DNA of 45,737 nt from JAJRRL01 sp047404195 (GCA_047404195.1 JBDOIU010000011.1:1-45737), one strand, 5' to 3'; positions 9,424-17,929 are shown, counted from the stretch's first letter. Numbers and translations: made by a program. The notes: generated by a model not told the origin, from the letters alone.

Positions 9424-10158
9424 ATGCGGTTCTTTTGTTGTTTTTGTCCCCCGGTGAGCTGGCGAGTCAGTGGTATCAGTCGTCGTACAAGGCACTTTTT
9501 GTTGTTACTTTATCGGCAGATTTGTCTTCAGCAGCATGAAAATATGCGCTGTACGATTGATGCGGGGTCTTATAATTACGTGTTTATTTTTATGCTCTAT
9601 GTTTATAAAATTCCTAGGGTAAGTGTGCATGAACACTGTGGGTTGCCCAGTGAGGATTACACGGCGGAGCTGGATTCTGCAGCCAGGATTTTATCGATTT
9701 GCCAGCAAGATACGCGTCGGCTACTGGCAATGCGTGAAGTACCGATTGAGTTGCCATCATCACGGCGTAGGTCATCCTTGTTAAGCAATGCACTCTCATT
9801 GCTGAGAATGGCTGTTTGTGCCGTACTGGCATCATTTAATGGTTACGAGCGTGAGGTATTAGATGAGCTCAAGCGTATAGCAATGGAAGAGCATTGTCTC
9901 ATACTCGACCCGAAGGCAGATAACTTTGGTATCGTCAGTGGCCAACTACGTTTGATTGATTGGGGAATGGCTTGCTATTTATCTGATAGCCAACCACGGC
10001 ATGTGAATGAGGTTGGTACAACTTACTATCGAGCCAATCTGTCGCATGAACAATGTGCACCAGTCTCGCCATTTTTGGCTGTGTATAGACAGCTTATTGT
10101 TAGGTTCTTGCAATGTCAGCCAGTGACGATGTCTGATGTTGAAATGGCATGTCGGTGA
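9424..10158 (+). CDS. Small kinase-like protein (putative effector)
   Basis: A 244-residue protein that condenses the landmarks of a protein kinase fold. There is a glycine-loop-like AGSYNYVF (about 47-54), VYK with Lys62 in the place of the ATP-anchoring VAIK lysine, a catalytic-loop-like LILDPKADNFGI (Asp162, Lys164, Asn167) and a metal-binding DWG at 179-181 (family DFG). The space between the lobes is short and no clear APE motif follows. The N-terminus MRFFCCFCPP has four Cys-rich residues that could be acylated in a host. ATG 9424 is preceded by GTGGA at good spacing; the frame is open upstream to a TTG at 9397. It could be an active atypical kinase or a pseudokinase. It is flanked by other effector-like genes and convergent with the next gene. 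Confidence 0.6.
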   Translation: MRFFCCFCPPVSWRVSGISRRTRHFLLLLYRQICLQQHENMRCTIDAGSYNYVFIFMLYVYKIPRVSVHEHCGLPSEDYTAELDSAARILSICQQDTRRLLAMREVPIELPSSRRRSSLLSNALSLLRMAVCAVLASFNGYEREVLDELKRIAMEEHCLILDPKADNFGIVSGQLRLIDWGMACYLSDSQPRHVNEVGTTYYRANLSHEQCAPVSPFLAVYRQLIVRFLQCQPVTMSDVEMACR

Positions 10159-10182
10159 CAATGACACTCATATAGACCATGA

Positions 10183-10941
10183 TCAATCATCATATTGCGT
10201 CGATAGCAGTGGTTGTTGCTGATTCGCACCATCAGAAATTGGGTTACGGATAACTGGTAAGATGCTAGAAGTGGCTACGCTACGATTTGCTATGCGTTGT
10301 GGTGACTGAATGGTGCATTTTTTCAGTGCTGCTCTGGCTTTTGGGTGGAGTATGAAGCAGCCATAGCAGGTTAAGAATTTTTTCACTGAACCACAAGTAA
10401 TATATTGTGTAGATGCAGCGCCTTGGTCATGCTGTGGTATGCCCATTTCTTTGTTCACTGCAGTGAGCTTTGGTTTAGGGTTGTCAGAGAAACAGATGCC
10501 ATGTAGCCAAATGGGTGTTGCCTTATATTTAAGTAGTTTGTGTTGTGCCCATGGGAGAGAAAGTTGTTTGAGCCACGTGCAGCGATCACCATCCGTGAGC
10601 CACTTGGTGGAGAGTATTTGTCGACATGCTGGGTGGATCCACACCCTAGCGCATAACTCGTATGTCTTTTTGTTCCAGCTGCAGTTGGTCAATGTCAAAC
10701 ATACTTTATTGAGTAGCAGGCTTAAGTAAGGTGCAATGTCACACTGATCAAAGCGTTGTCCCTTTGCTTGTTCTTTGCATAGCATGTGTTGTAGCGTTTG
10801 AATCATTGACCAAAAGTCAATGTAGTATGGTGCGTCGTCAGCGTCTAGGCCTATGGGCGTGTAGCTTCTCTGAAGAGACTGTTTTGTAATCCAGTTACAG
10901 ACTGTACTGATGTCTGCAGAAGATCTAGTTTGTCTAGCCAT
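10183..10941 (-). CDS. Hypothetical protein, Cys/Trp-rich
   Basis: A 252-residue protein starting MARQTRSSADISTVCNWI. I do not recognise a family. It is rich in Cys and Trp, mostly helical by appearance, with no signal peptide or membrane segment; the last ~60 residues look unstructured (SPQRIANRSVATSSIL onward). The ATG at 10941 has AAAGGG six bases upstream, and a perfect TATAAT lies at 10963-10968 on the same strand, which supports real expression. The stop is 24 bp from the stop of the convergent kinase-like gene. Confidence 0.6.
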   Translation of the reverse strand: MARQTRSSADISTVCNWITKQSLQRSYTPIGLDADDAPYYIDFWSMIQTLQHMLCKEQAKGQRFDQCDIAPYLSLLLNKVCLTLTNCSWNKKTYELCARVWIHPACRQILSTKWLTDGDRCTWLKQLSLPWAQHKLLKYKATPIWLHGICFSDNPKPKLTAVNKEMGIPQHDQGAASTQYITCGSVKKFLTCYGCFILHPKARAALKKCTIQSPQRIANRSVATSSILPVIRNPISDGANQQQPLLSTQYDD

Positions 10942-11319
10942 TTTGAACCCTTTAAAAAATATATTATAAACATTATGTTAAATTTATCATTTCCACTGCA
11001 AGTCATATATTGTAAACACAGAGTTTCTCATTGGGGAACAATCTCATTGCTTAAAAAGAATGGTTAATATGAATAACAAGTAAATGCGGAGGTTGCTTAT
11101 TTGTGTAATAGCATTAACTCAAGTGAGTGTTGCTGATATTCGCTCCACATACCTCTGACACTGCGTGGTCTTTTTATAGGTGCTGAATGATTATGCCAAT
11201 CTCATATCGCGTTGGCCTATGTGGTGGGCCAAGCCATAGTTAACTACGGTATTAAACCCGGTATCAGATGTACTCTCACTGCAGTATATTGTGCTTGTTT
11301 CATCTACTGGGAGGGTCTG
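10942..11319. other. Intergenic region upstream of virB9-like gene
   Basis: 378 bp divergent between the 10941 gene and the VirB9-like gene. It holds the minus-strand TATAAT at 10963-10968 and one short secretion-signal-like frame at 11084-11158. From about 11160 to 11310 all frames are short; this is where the missing N-terminal part of VirB9, if it was ever here, would be expected. Confidence 0.5.
11084..11158 (+). CDS. 24-residue signal-peptide-like frame (possible VirB relic)
   Basis: ATG 11084 opens a 24-codon frame, MRRLLICVIALTQVSVADIR and four more residues, then TGA. It has the shape of a Sec signal peptide with a cleavage site after VSVA. It lies 162 bp before the truncated VirB9-like gene. 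It may be the remaining start of an earlier VirB9 or VirB7-like gene, or chance. There is no clear ribosome site. Confidence 0.25.
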   Translation: MRRLLICVIALTQVSVADIRSTYL

Positions 11320-11658
11320 ATGCCAGTCAGAATTCGATGCTTGCTAATCGCTTTGTGTATGCTATCCCAAGGTTGTTTAGCGGCCACACAGTTGTCATTG
11401 GCTTGTTTCCATGGTGCAGCAGATTTGCTACCACAGTGGGTGCATGAAATGCCACCATACTTGGTGATACATCTACGTAAGCAGCCAATGTTTCCAGTGA
11501 TCATGGTCTCTGATATGCGTGATCAACTGCCAGCGCTCACAAATTACCGCGTGATAGGACATAATCTTGTTATTCTCAGTGCAGCTGCTTGGGTTTATTT
11601 ACGGCACGGAAAGGCTGTCGCAGTGATTCATCGACATTGCCATAGCAAGATGAGGTGA
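11320..11658 (+). CDS. Minimal VirB9-like protein (C-terminal domain only)
   Basis: A 112-residue protein. A signal peptide (MPVRIRCLLIALCMLSQGCLA) is followed directly by a segment that matches the pattern of the VirB9/TrbG C-terminal domain: PPYLVIHLRK, then NYRVIGHNLVIL, then VYLRHGKAVAVIHR (family: ...lvNyRv.G...vv......LR.G...v.I). VirB9 proteins are normally about 250-300 residues; the N-terminal domain is absent here. In known systems this C-terminal domain forms the outer-membrane core layer with VirB7 and VirB10. ATG 11320 has GGGAGGG just upstream; the frame is open to 11212. It is five bases before the VirB10 start, and the order virB9-virB10-virB11 is canonical. Confidence 0.6.
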   Translation: MPVRIRCLLIALCMLSQGCLAATQLSLACFHGAADLLPQWVHEMPPYLVIHLRKQPMFPVIMVSDMRDQLPALTNYRVIGHNLVILSAAAWVYLRHGKAVAVIHRHCHSKMR

Positions 11659-11663
11659 GTGTG

Positions 11664-12632
11664 ATGCGACACAAAGTCAAGCAGAGGTTGGTTAAAATCA
11701 TTCATCAGCTTAAACATTGGAAGATGCACCTTATTATCAGCATGGTTTTGTTGGCGGTTTGTGTGGTGTCGCTACGTGATCAGAAACATATTACGCATAC
11801 TGCAGTGCTGGTTTCAGCGCGCGAGCAGCTGGATTTGCAGGCCAATCTTGCTTGGTTAAAGGCGTCTGCAAAACCTAAAGGTGATCAACAACATCAGCCT
11901 GAGGGGGCTCTCTGTCAATTGGGCACATGTGTTTTGAAGAGCGTGCAACAATTGCGGCATCAGCATCACAGTGCGTTGCATGCGCCAGGTTCGCAGAAAT
12001 CAATCCAGAGTAAGCATGCTACAAATACCCGCACTGTATCACGTTTGCCCCATCCGGATTGGACACTGGTTGCGGGTGAGTTATTAAATGCTAATTTAGA
12101 GTCTGCTATTTCAACTGATTTGCCGGGTGAAGTGCGTGCTGTGCTAACAAGTCCAGCCTATGCTTATGTGGGGCATCGTATCTTGTTACCCGTAGGCAGT
12201 CGCTTATTGGGGGTATACGCACACCATGCCTCACAAAAGCAATCACGCATCTGGATTAGTTGGCACCGTATTATTACACCGCAGGGTGTGAGCATCACAT
12301 TGGATTCATCTGTTGTCGGGTTACAAGGACGCAGTGGTTTGCTTGCAAATGCGGTCACACAGCATTTTTGGCAGCATTTCAAGCAGGCTGCGTTATTGTC
12401 GATGATTGGAGGTGCGACCATGCTTGCTGCTTCGTCCCATTCGGCTATGTTGAACCAAGACGCTGGTGATGTATATCGGCAGCAAATAGCCGACCGTTTT
12501 CAGAATGCAGCCACTGCATCGATGCCAGCATTGCCTGACTCCAGTCCGACGCTGAAGCTTTTTGCAGGACAATCCATTATTATTTTTTTGCGAAAAGATA
12601 TTGATTTTTATTCATTGGGGGGGCGAGCATGA
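11664..12632 (+). CDS. virB10: VirB10-like type IV secretion core protein
   Basis: VirB10 spans the envelope from inner membrane to outer-membrane core. This 322-residue protein has a short cytoplasmic start, one membrane helix at about 22-37, a polar periplasmic linker (about 40-130) and a C-terminal barrel domain. The barrel domain reads TLVAGELLNANLESAI, YAYVGHRILLPVGSRLLGVY, IWISWHRIITPQGVSITL, and the helical antenna around 229-257 ending in MIGGATMLAAS. It is somewhat shorter than usual in the linker. ATG 11664 has GAGGTGAG five bases upstream, a better choice than GTG 11655. The stop overlaps the VirB11 start. The barrel motifs are clear; only the identity of the whole system is uncertain. 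Confidence 0.85.
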   Translation: MRHKVKQRLVKIIHQLKHWKMHLIISMVLLAVCVVSLRDQKHITHTAVLVSAREQLDLQANLAWLKASAKPKGDQQHQPEGALCQLGTCVLKSVQQLRHQHHSALHAPGSQKSIQSKHATNTRTVSRLPHPDWTLVAGELLNANLESAISTDLPGEVRAVLTSPAYAYVGHRILLPVGSRLLGVYAHHASQKQSRIWISWHRIITPQGVSITLDSSVVGLQGRSGLLANAVTQHFWQHFKQAALLSMIGGATMLAASSHSAMLNQDAGDVYRQQIADRFQNAATASMPALPDSSPTLKLFAGQSIIIFLRKDIDFYSLGGRA

Positions 12633-13633
12633 GCCATCACTCGATAGACGATCCAGCGATTGATCGGCTCCAGTTGTCACTGCTTGAGCAATTATTGTCA
12701 CCTGATTTGGTTTGGCTGATGCAGCCATTATTGCAGTGGTTATTTGATGAGTCAGTCAGTGATATTGCGTTTAACCAGTCGTCCTTAATATGGGTTAAGC
12801 GCTGTGGTGCGTGGCAGTCTTATGGTTTTGCGGCAGGTACAATGATGTGGGCTACATCGCTTATCTATGCTTTGGCAGCCCATGTTGGGCATTGTTTAAA
12901 CGCAAAAGGTCAGTGCTTATCAACCTGTTTCGCGCAAAAATATAGAATGATGGCTCTTTTGCCACCTATAGTAGATGGTCCTATTTTTTGCATTCGGATA
13001 CGTCGGGCACAGGTAAGTTGGCAAACAGTATCGACGAGTATGACAGACAGATCCGTCAAGGCCTCTAGTAATGTAGTGCCACCAGCAACGACACAGTCTG
13101 ATTTATGGCAGGCGCGTTGTTTAAATAAATTGCTGAGAGGTGATAATATGCTCATATCAGGTGCCAGTGGTGCGGGTAAGACTTGTTTTTTGTCTGCACT
13201 TTTAGGCGAGCTGCCACCCACAGAGCGTGTTATTTTAATTGAGGATCACCCTGAGGTCAGTATTGCAGAGGCTGCAAATGTCATTTGTCTCAATACAACA
13301 ACTGGTCATGTTCAGGCCAATGCGACAGACTTGTTCAAAATGTCGCTGCGTTTGAGTGCGGATCGCATTGTATTTGGCGAGATTAGAGGGGGGGAGGCCT
13401 TTGATTTCTTGCAGGCTTGTTTATCAGGACACAAAGGTTGTTTAGCGACCATTCACTCGGATCAGTGTGAGCAGGTAGTGCACCGTTTTACATTATTGTG
13501 CAGTCAGCATTCAGCTTGTGCCTTAACGCGGCAAGAATGTGAGGCTTTAATGCGGCAGTGTGTACCGCAGCATGTTCACATTGCTTACCGGGATGGTGCA
13601 AGGTTGATTCAGGATGACACCTTATCGCTATGA
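12629..13633 (+). CDS. virB11: VirB11-like secretion ATPase
   Basis: A hexameric ATPase of the VirB11/PulE superfamily that energises assembly or transport at the inner membrane. The 334 residues carry an N-terminal domain (1-150), Walker A GASGAGKT at 178-185, the Asp box VILIEDHPEV near 201-210, Walker B RIVFGEIRGGEAFDFL near 246-261, and the His box LATIHSDQ near 272-279. All key residues are present, so it should be able to hydrolyse ATP. The start ATGA overlaps the virB10 stop and is preceded by a G-rich ribosome site. No virB1-8 or virD4 gene lies in this window. Confidence 0.9.
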   Translation: MSHHSIDDPAIDRLQLSLLEQLLSPDLVWLMQPLLQWLFDESVSDIAFNQSSLIWVKRCGAWQSYGFAAGTMMWATSLIYALAAHVGHCLNAKGQCLSTCFAQKYRMMALLPPIVDGPIFCIRIRRAQVSWQTVSTSMTDRSVKASSNVVPPATTQSDLWQARCLNKLLRGDNMLISGASGAGKTCFLSALLGELPPTERVILIEDHPEVSIAEAANVICLNTTTGHVQANATDLFKMSLRLSADRIVFGEIRGGEAFDFLQACLSGHKGCLATIHSDQCEQVVHRFTLLCSQHSACALTRQECEALMRQCVPQHVHIAYRDGARLIQDDTLSL

Positions 13634-13733
13634 AATCTATTCACAGCATGAGTGATACGTGGTGTTACGAACAGTATTGTGTCGTTGCTGAAGACGGTAC
13701 TCAAAATTAATGGGTAGTTTAGGCCCATATATG

Positions 13734-13762
13734 TTGTAATCTGGTTGTTATTTCTTTAAAAT
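13734..13762 (+). promoter_or_regulatory. Putative sigma70 promoter of the 13823 barrel gene
   Basis: TTGTAA at 13734-13739 and TAAAAT at 13757-13762 are 17 bp apart, 60 bp before the GTG start. A palindrome AATTGATCAATT follows at 13770-13781 and could be an operator. Confidence 0.45.
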
Positions 13763-13822
13763 AAATCGGAATTGATCAATTTGCTTTGATCACCATTGTC
13801 TTTACTACAAGGAGTGTTTTTA

Positions 13823-14353
13823 GTGAAAACATTACAAGCGGTTTTAGCCGCATCAACATTGGCCATTTCTGTGGCTGCTTCTGCTCATAATAATACAGCT
13901 AACTTTGATTCATACCACCATTCTGGTGTTGCTGCTCAGCTCGGCAAGAATATGCTTGCTGTTGCTTACTATGCTCCGCATCACAAGTACACAGCTGGTA
14001 TTGAAGTGAATCCTTACAAAAGCATCAAAGTGCACACCGCATCAGCAGTGAATGGTCCTATTTCTGCAGCTGCATTTGCTCGTTACAACAAGCCATTGAC
14101 TGATCGAACTGTATTAGGTGTAGGCTTTATGTATGCGACAAATTTGGGTAATGCTAAGAAATATGCAAGCTTCACACGATTTATGGTTGCACCCTATTTT
14201 GCACTTGAATATGCAGCAACACATCACGTGCTAATTGGCGCATCATTCAGACCAGTCACATATTCATCTGTGCGTACAACTCTGGATACCCAAACTACCA
14301 AAACTTGGGAGTTCATCACTGGTGGTTCTTTGCAAATTAGCTACATATTCTAA
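13823..14353 (+). CDS. Small outer-membrane beta-barrel protein
   Basis: A 176-residue exported protein. The GTG start at 13823 has AAGGAGTG upstream (the frame is open to 13796). The signal peptide is VKTLQAVLAASTLAISVAASA with cleavage before HNN. The mature part alternates polar and hydrophobic residues in short strands (GVAAQLGKNMLAVAYYA, TVLGVGFMYATNLG, FALEYAATHHVLIGASF) and ends in GGSLQISYIF; a C-terminal Phe is the usual signature for barrel insertion by Bam. The size suggests about eight strands. It is expressed from its own promoter and has a terminator. The specific family is not recognised. Confidence 0.75.
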   Translation: MKTLQAVLAASTLAISVAASAHNNTANFDSYHHSGVAAQLGKNMLAVAYYAPHHKYTAGIEVNPYKSIKVHTASAVNGPISAAAFARYNKPLTDRTVLGVGFMYATNLGNAKKYASFTRFMVAPYFALEYAATHHVLIGASFRPVTYSSVRTTLDTQTTKTWEFITGGSLQISYIF

Positions 14354-14377
14354 TATTCACGCTATTTGCTGTTTTAG

Positions 14378-14411
14378 CCCTGTGCTGCTTGTCGGTACGG
14401 GGTTTTTTTTT
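14378..14411 (+). terminator. Rho-independent terminator
   Basis: Stem CCCTGTGC (14378-14385) pairs with the strand ending CGGGG (14395-14402) with two G-U pairs, and is followed by nine T. It ends the barrel gene transcript. Confidence 0.85.
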
Positions 14412-14593
14412 GGACATAATTAAAGCGTTACGGGGTTTGTAAAAAAATACTGTCATGATTTCCTATATATTTGATCAAAAAGATAACAAAGGCAGTCTTT
14501 TAACTTTTCCTTAAGCATTTGTTGATACTCTGCTTGATATTGAGTCACCGGCAGAGTTGCTGGTACTAAACACTATGGGGAAGGGTGTCAAAG

Positions 14594-16087
14594 ATGAGTA
14601 AAGAGGGTAGTAGCATGCATAAGCAGCATGGTGGTGAACCTCAGCGGCAATATATATTCGATTCAGGTGTGAGGTTTAATGCTCAGGCCAATGCCTGCGT
14701 TTTGGCACTTGATTTAGATCATACAGTCTGGATTGTCCCTGATGTATTGACTGCTGATTTTGACCCGACGCCACGTGTGCCTGAGATGTTCAGGCGTCTC
14801 TTTGAGCTGGTTATATCTAAGCCACACATACATTTATGTATTGCAACGGCCGGTATGTGGAACAGAGAAGTGATCATGAGCTTTATGGCAAAGCATTATC
14901 CGGGTATGCAAGAGCAGGGTTTTGATATTATTAGTCATATTAATCGACAACAGTCGAGTACAAAAATCAGTGTTCTAAAGGAAGTATATGGGCAAGATGT
15001 CGGGGTGATACTGGTTGATGACAGAGAAAGTGAGTTGGCACCAGCCAAACACATACCAAAAGCCAGTGCAGTGCAGGCGCATTATTGCGATGATGATTTT
15101 GAGCGTGAGCTGAATGATTTACTAGATACCTTGAATTCGCTTGAGCAGCCTAGTGAGGATGCCACACAAATAATAAAAGCCAGTACAGAGATACTGACAC
15201 AGCGCCAAGAAGATGTTCAGTTTTGGCAGAGTGATATTGAGTCAATAACGGATGGTTATATGCATGATATTCTGCTGCGGATGCTAAAGCGGCAACAATA
15301 TCATTTCTTGGCTGCTGCAAAGGCTGCCTTAGTTGAAATGGCTGAAAAATATGCGTATGAGGAATCAGTGTGCGAAGATGTGATAGCGCAATCAGGGCAA
15401 TCTCTGGCTTCACAGCCATTGTACTACGCTGGTATTGATGTGAGTGCAATGCTGAAGTCATATAGACAGAGAGAATGCAATTACAGTCCAATCATGCGCA
15501 GTCGCCATAATATGATTATGATGACAATGGTATATCACTATCCATGGGTATATTTTTTAGATAACATACCTCAGTCACACAGGCTTCAAAGTGTCACGCG
15601 TGCTCAGGTTAGAGAAGCTGCTGCGCATCACATGCTGAGGCGTTGCAAGACAATATCAGATGCAAAGACAATTGCATTGTTATCATGTGGCGCTCAGTTG
15701 AGTAGGTTGTCTTCAGCGTGTTTGTATATGTACACTTTGTTACTTGGCTGTGTGCGCTCACCCGAAGCAAAGAAGGTGTTACTCAAACAAATCAGTGAGT
15801 ATTTAAGTGACAATGCAAAAATTTTTCTGCAGTTTTCCAATTATAGGTATGGCGCATCTGAAAGCAATTTTAGTAGAGTGTGTGCACAGATCATGGAAAG
15901 ATCTGACCGTTTCAAAGAGCAGTGTGATCAAGAGAATATTAATCAGCTGTCATGCTATATGATGAGAACATGTCATCATTTTTTTCACAAGATAGACTAT
16001 GTACCTCGAATGTTGTCAACAAAGCAGCAACAGAAGCGTACGCTTGTGGCGACAGACGGCGGTTCTCAAAAGCGAGTGCGCTGTTGA
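14594..16087 (+). CDS. HAD-superfamily phosphatase-like protein (putative effector)
   Basis: A 497-residue protein with a HAD-fold N-terminal domain. Motif I is LALDLDHTVW with nucleophile Asp40 and Asp42; the motif II Thr is Thr85 in CIATAG; Lys124 lies in SSTKISVLK; motif IV is VILVDDRESE (Asp142, Asp143). This spacing fits the FCP1/NIF-like or MDP1-like phosphatases. Residues 200-497 are mostly helical and have no family I know; they are poor in glycine and rich in Tyr, Met and Cys. No signal peptide. ATG 14594 is nine bases after GGGGAAGGG; GTG 14585 is the alternative start. Role inferred only from the fold and the neighbouring effector-like genes. Confidence 0.7.
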   Translation: MSKEGSSMHKQHGGEPQRQYIFDSGVRFNAQANACVLALDLDHTVWIVPDVLTADFDPTPRVPEMFRRLFELVISKPHIHLCIATAGMWNREVIMSFMAKHYPGMQEQGFDIISHINRQQSSTKISVLKEVYGQDVGVILVDDRESELAPAKHIPKASAVQAHYCDDDFERELNDLLDTLNSLEQPSEDATQIIKASTEILTQRQEDVQFWQSDIESITDGYMHDILLRMLKRQQYHFLAAAKAALVEMAEKYAYEESVCEDVIAQSGQSLASQPLYYAGIDVSAMLKSYRQRECNYSPIMRSRHNMIMMTMVYHYPWVYFLDNIPQSHRLQSVTRAQVREAAAHHMLRRCKTISDAKTIALLSCGAQLSRLSSACLYMYTLLLGCVRSPEAKKVLLKQISEYLSDNAKIFLQFSNYRYGASESNFSRVCAQIMERSDRFKEQCDQENINQLSCYMMRTCHHFFHKIDYVPRMLSTKQQQKRTLVATDGGSQKRVRC

Positions 16088-16127
16088 TGGTAAGGCAGTG
16101 GCGTGTGATAGTTAGATTGCTGGTTTA

Positions 16128-16250
16128 ATGATTGCTACTGCAGTAGTGGACAGTTTTGCAGTAAGCGGTATTGGTGTCGCGTCTGGTCTGGGAATTCTGA
16201 GGCAGAGCACGATTCAAAAAGCAAAAGCTTTACGGGTGTCTGTTGTTTAG
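16128..16250 (+). pseudogene. Relic of a third LRR gene: C-terminal fragment
   Basis: The frame reads MIATAVVDSFAVSGIGVASG, then GILRQSTIQKAK, and closes with TAG. It matches the last ~40 residues of the 17988-20213 protein (IIATAVVGGLAVSSVGVASG, GILRQSTIQKAK). DNA similarity starts a little upstream (about 16114) and continues through the spacer into the next gene. The rest of this copy is gone, so it is the remnant of a deleted family member. Confidence 0.85.
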
Positions 16251-16303
16251 ATAGACAGCTTATGGTGATAAATCAATTGCTTAGTTGGTGGGGGTCATGA
16301 TAT

Positions 16304-16332
16304 TTGACAGATGTGTATATACATGATACTCT
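16304..16332 (+). promoter_or_regulatory. Putative promoter of first LRR gene
   Basis: A perfect TTGACA at 16304-16309 and a weak TACTCT at 16327-16332 are 17 bp apart. The same arrangement occurs in front of the second LRR gene, which supports it. Confidence 0.45.
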
Positions 16333-16361
16333 GAATCAAGTGAAATCACTTGGTAATTCAT

Positions 16362-17876
16362 ATGCGAACTTTGGATAATGGGCATTTAATCTTTAAGTAT
16401 GCTTCTACTCTTGACTGCTTGCCGCTTCGGCAAAAATCTGCATCTGCATCCGATGCGAGTGCTGCTAGCTCGATTACGATTAATGTTAAAGGTAATTGTC
16501 ATGGTGAAGCAGTATTATTTATCGAAGAAAATGGCAATTCACAGCAAGACTTGCAATCATTTCGTATTCAAACATCTGCACGAAGATGTATTGTTGTCAC
16601 TGATGATAAGCATCAAGATTCGTTGCGCCGGGCCATGGTCAAGCACCCAAAGACGGCGCAACAGGCTACTGATAAAGGTCTTAGTGATGAAACACCGACA
16701 CAGTTTAAAAACCAACAAGATGTGGCTTCTATCGGTAACAGATCTGTTGAGACAATTGTTGATTTCATGTATCCAGAGCAGTGGTACGCGCAACAGATAT
16801 TAAAATACAAAGCATCTATAGTAGAATTGATTTTAAATAAAAGTTATCCTACGGGCACGCAAAGTCTGGCTGATATCAGTCAACTTGTCGCGCGTTTTCT
16901 CACCCCGAAAGTTACTCTAGTTTCCTTGGATATGTTTGATAGAAATACGAATGAAGTTTTATATTGTAGTAAAGCTAATGGTGGTCCTGGGCTGTACAAA
17001 ATAAAACTCCCAGAAGATGGCGCGCTTGATTTAAGAAATATCCAGAACCCAGAAGATCCCAGTAATTGCTTGCGTGTTACCAGTATGATGGACTTTGCAC
17101 TTGAAGACTGTGTAGGCCTAACAAGCGTTGTGATCCCAAATGGTGTTGCCAGTATTAACGCCTATTTATTTCTAGGGTGCAGTAGCCTAACAAGTGTTGT
17201 GATTCCAGGGAGTGTAACCAGTATTGGTGATTACGCATTTTATTTATGCACGAGCCTAACAAGCATTGAGATTCCAGAGAGTGTGACCAGTGTTGGTAGT
17301 TATGCATTTAATGGTTGTAATAGTTTGCGCAGTGTCACATGCACAAGAGATTTCTATGCTCGAATCAAAACAGACTTGAGGGATATATTTGGGAGAAATC
17401 TTTCAAATATTAATTTTATCAGTCCTGATGGCATCTTACTGAAGGCTGCAAGTAGTGCTGATCTCGTCATGCCAGAGGATGTGACCAGTATTGGTGATTG
17501 TGCATTTAATGGTTGCAGTAGTCTGCCCAGCATCACATGTACAAGGGATTTCTATAATGACAACAAGAGTAGATTGAGATCAGTATATGGACGCACGCTT
17601 TCAAAAACCACTTTTCTAGACCCAGAAGGTGGTTTGATTAAAAGGCCGTATACTGCAGGCGTTTCAGCCAGTACCAGTGCGGCAGCGCTACTGTCATTTT
17701 CAGCAGTAGCTATTGGTTGTTGTATGATGTCATTTGGTGCGATCACTGCATTGATAATAGCTACAGCAGTCGTGGGCGGGCTTGCAGTAACCAGCGTTGG
17801 TGTTGCGTCTGGTTTGGGTATTATGAGTCATATAGCGACTCAAAAAGCAAAAGCCATGCAGGCGCCTGTTGCATAG
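16362..17876 (+). CDS. BspA-type leucine-rich-repeat protein with C-terminal membrane hairpin (copy 1)
   Basis: A 504-residue protein from ATG 16362 (MRTLDNGHLIFKYAS), the start shared with the sister gene. An N-terminal domain contains FRIQTSARRCIVVTDD, also found in the sister. Then come three contiguous 23-residue LRR_5 (BspA-like, Treponema pallidum type) units of the form LTSVVIPGSVTSIGDYAF, a spacer with CTRDFYARIKTDLRDIFG, and another single unit. The C-terminus has two hydrophobic stretches (ALLSFSAVAIGCCMMSFGAI and IIATAVVGGLAVTSVGVASG) that could form a membrane hairpin. There is no Sec signal peptide. Such repeats are surface or effector modules for protein binding. It is the shorter member of a tandem pair. 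Confidence 0.85.
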   Translation: MRTLDNGHLIFKYASTLDCLPLRQKSASASDASAASSITINVKGNCHGEAVLFIEENGNSQQDLQSFRIQTSARRCIVVTDDKHQDSLRRAMVKHPKTAQQATDKGLSDETPTQFKNQQDVASIGNRSVETIVDFMYPEQWYAQQILKYKASIVELILNKSYPTGTQSLADISQLVARFLTPKVTLVSLDMFDRNTNEVLYCSKANGGPGLYKIKLPEDGALDLRNIQNPEDPSNCLRVTSMMDFALEDCVGLTSVVIPNGVASINAYLFLGCSSLTSVVIPGSVTSIGDYAFYLCTSLTSIEIPESVTSVGSYAFNGCNSLRSVTCTRDFYARIKTDLRDIFGRNLSNINFISPDGILLKAASSADLVMPEDVTSIGDCAFNGCSSLPSITCTRDFYNDNKSRLRSVYGRTLSKTTFLDPEGGLIKRPYTAGVSASTSAAALLSFSAVAIGCCMMSFGAITALIIATAVVGGLAVTSVGVASGLGIMSHIATQKAKAMQAPVA

Positions 17877-17929
17877 ATAAACAGCTTGTCTCCATAAATC
17901 AATCACTCGTATGGTAGTGGCCATGATAT

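Noticed and set aside
10183..10941. Cyclin-like fold for the unknown Cys/Trp-rich protein
   Set aside because: A faint helical resemblance in the middle part, without any conserved residue to support it.
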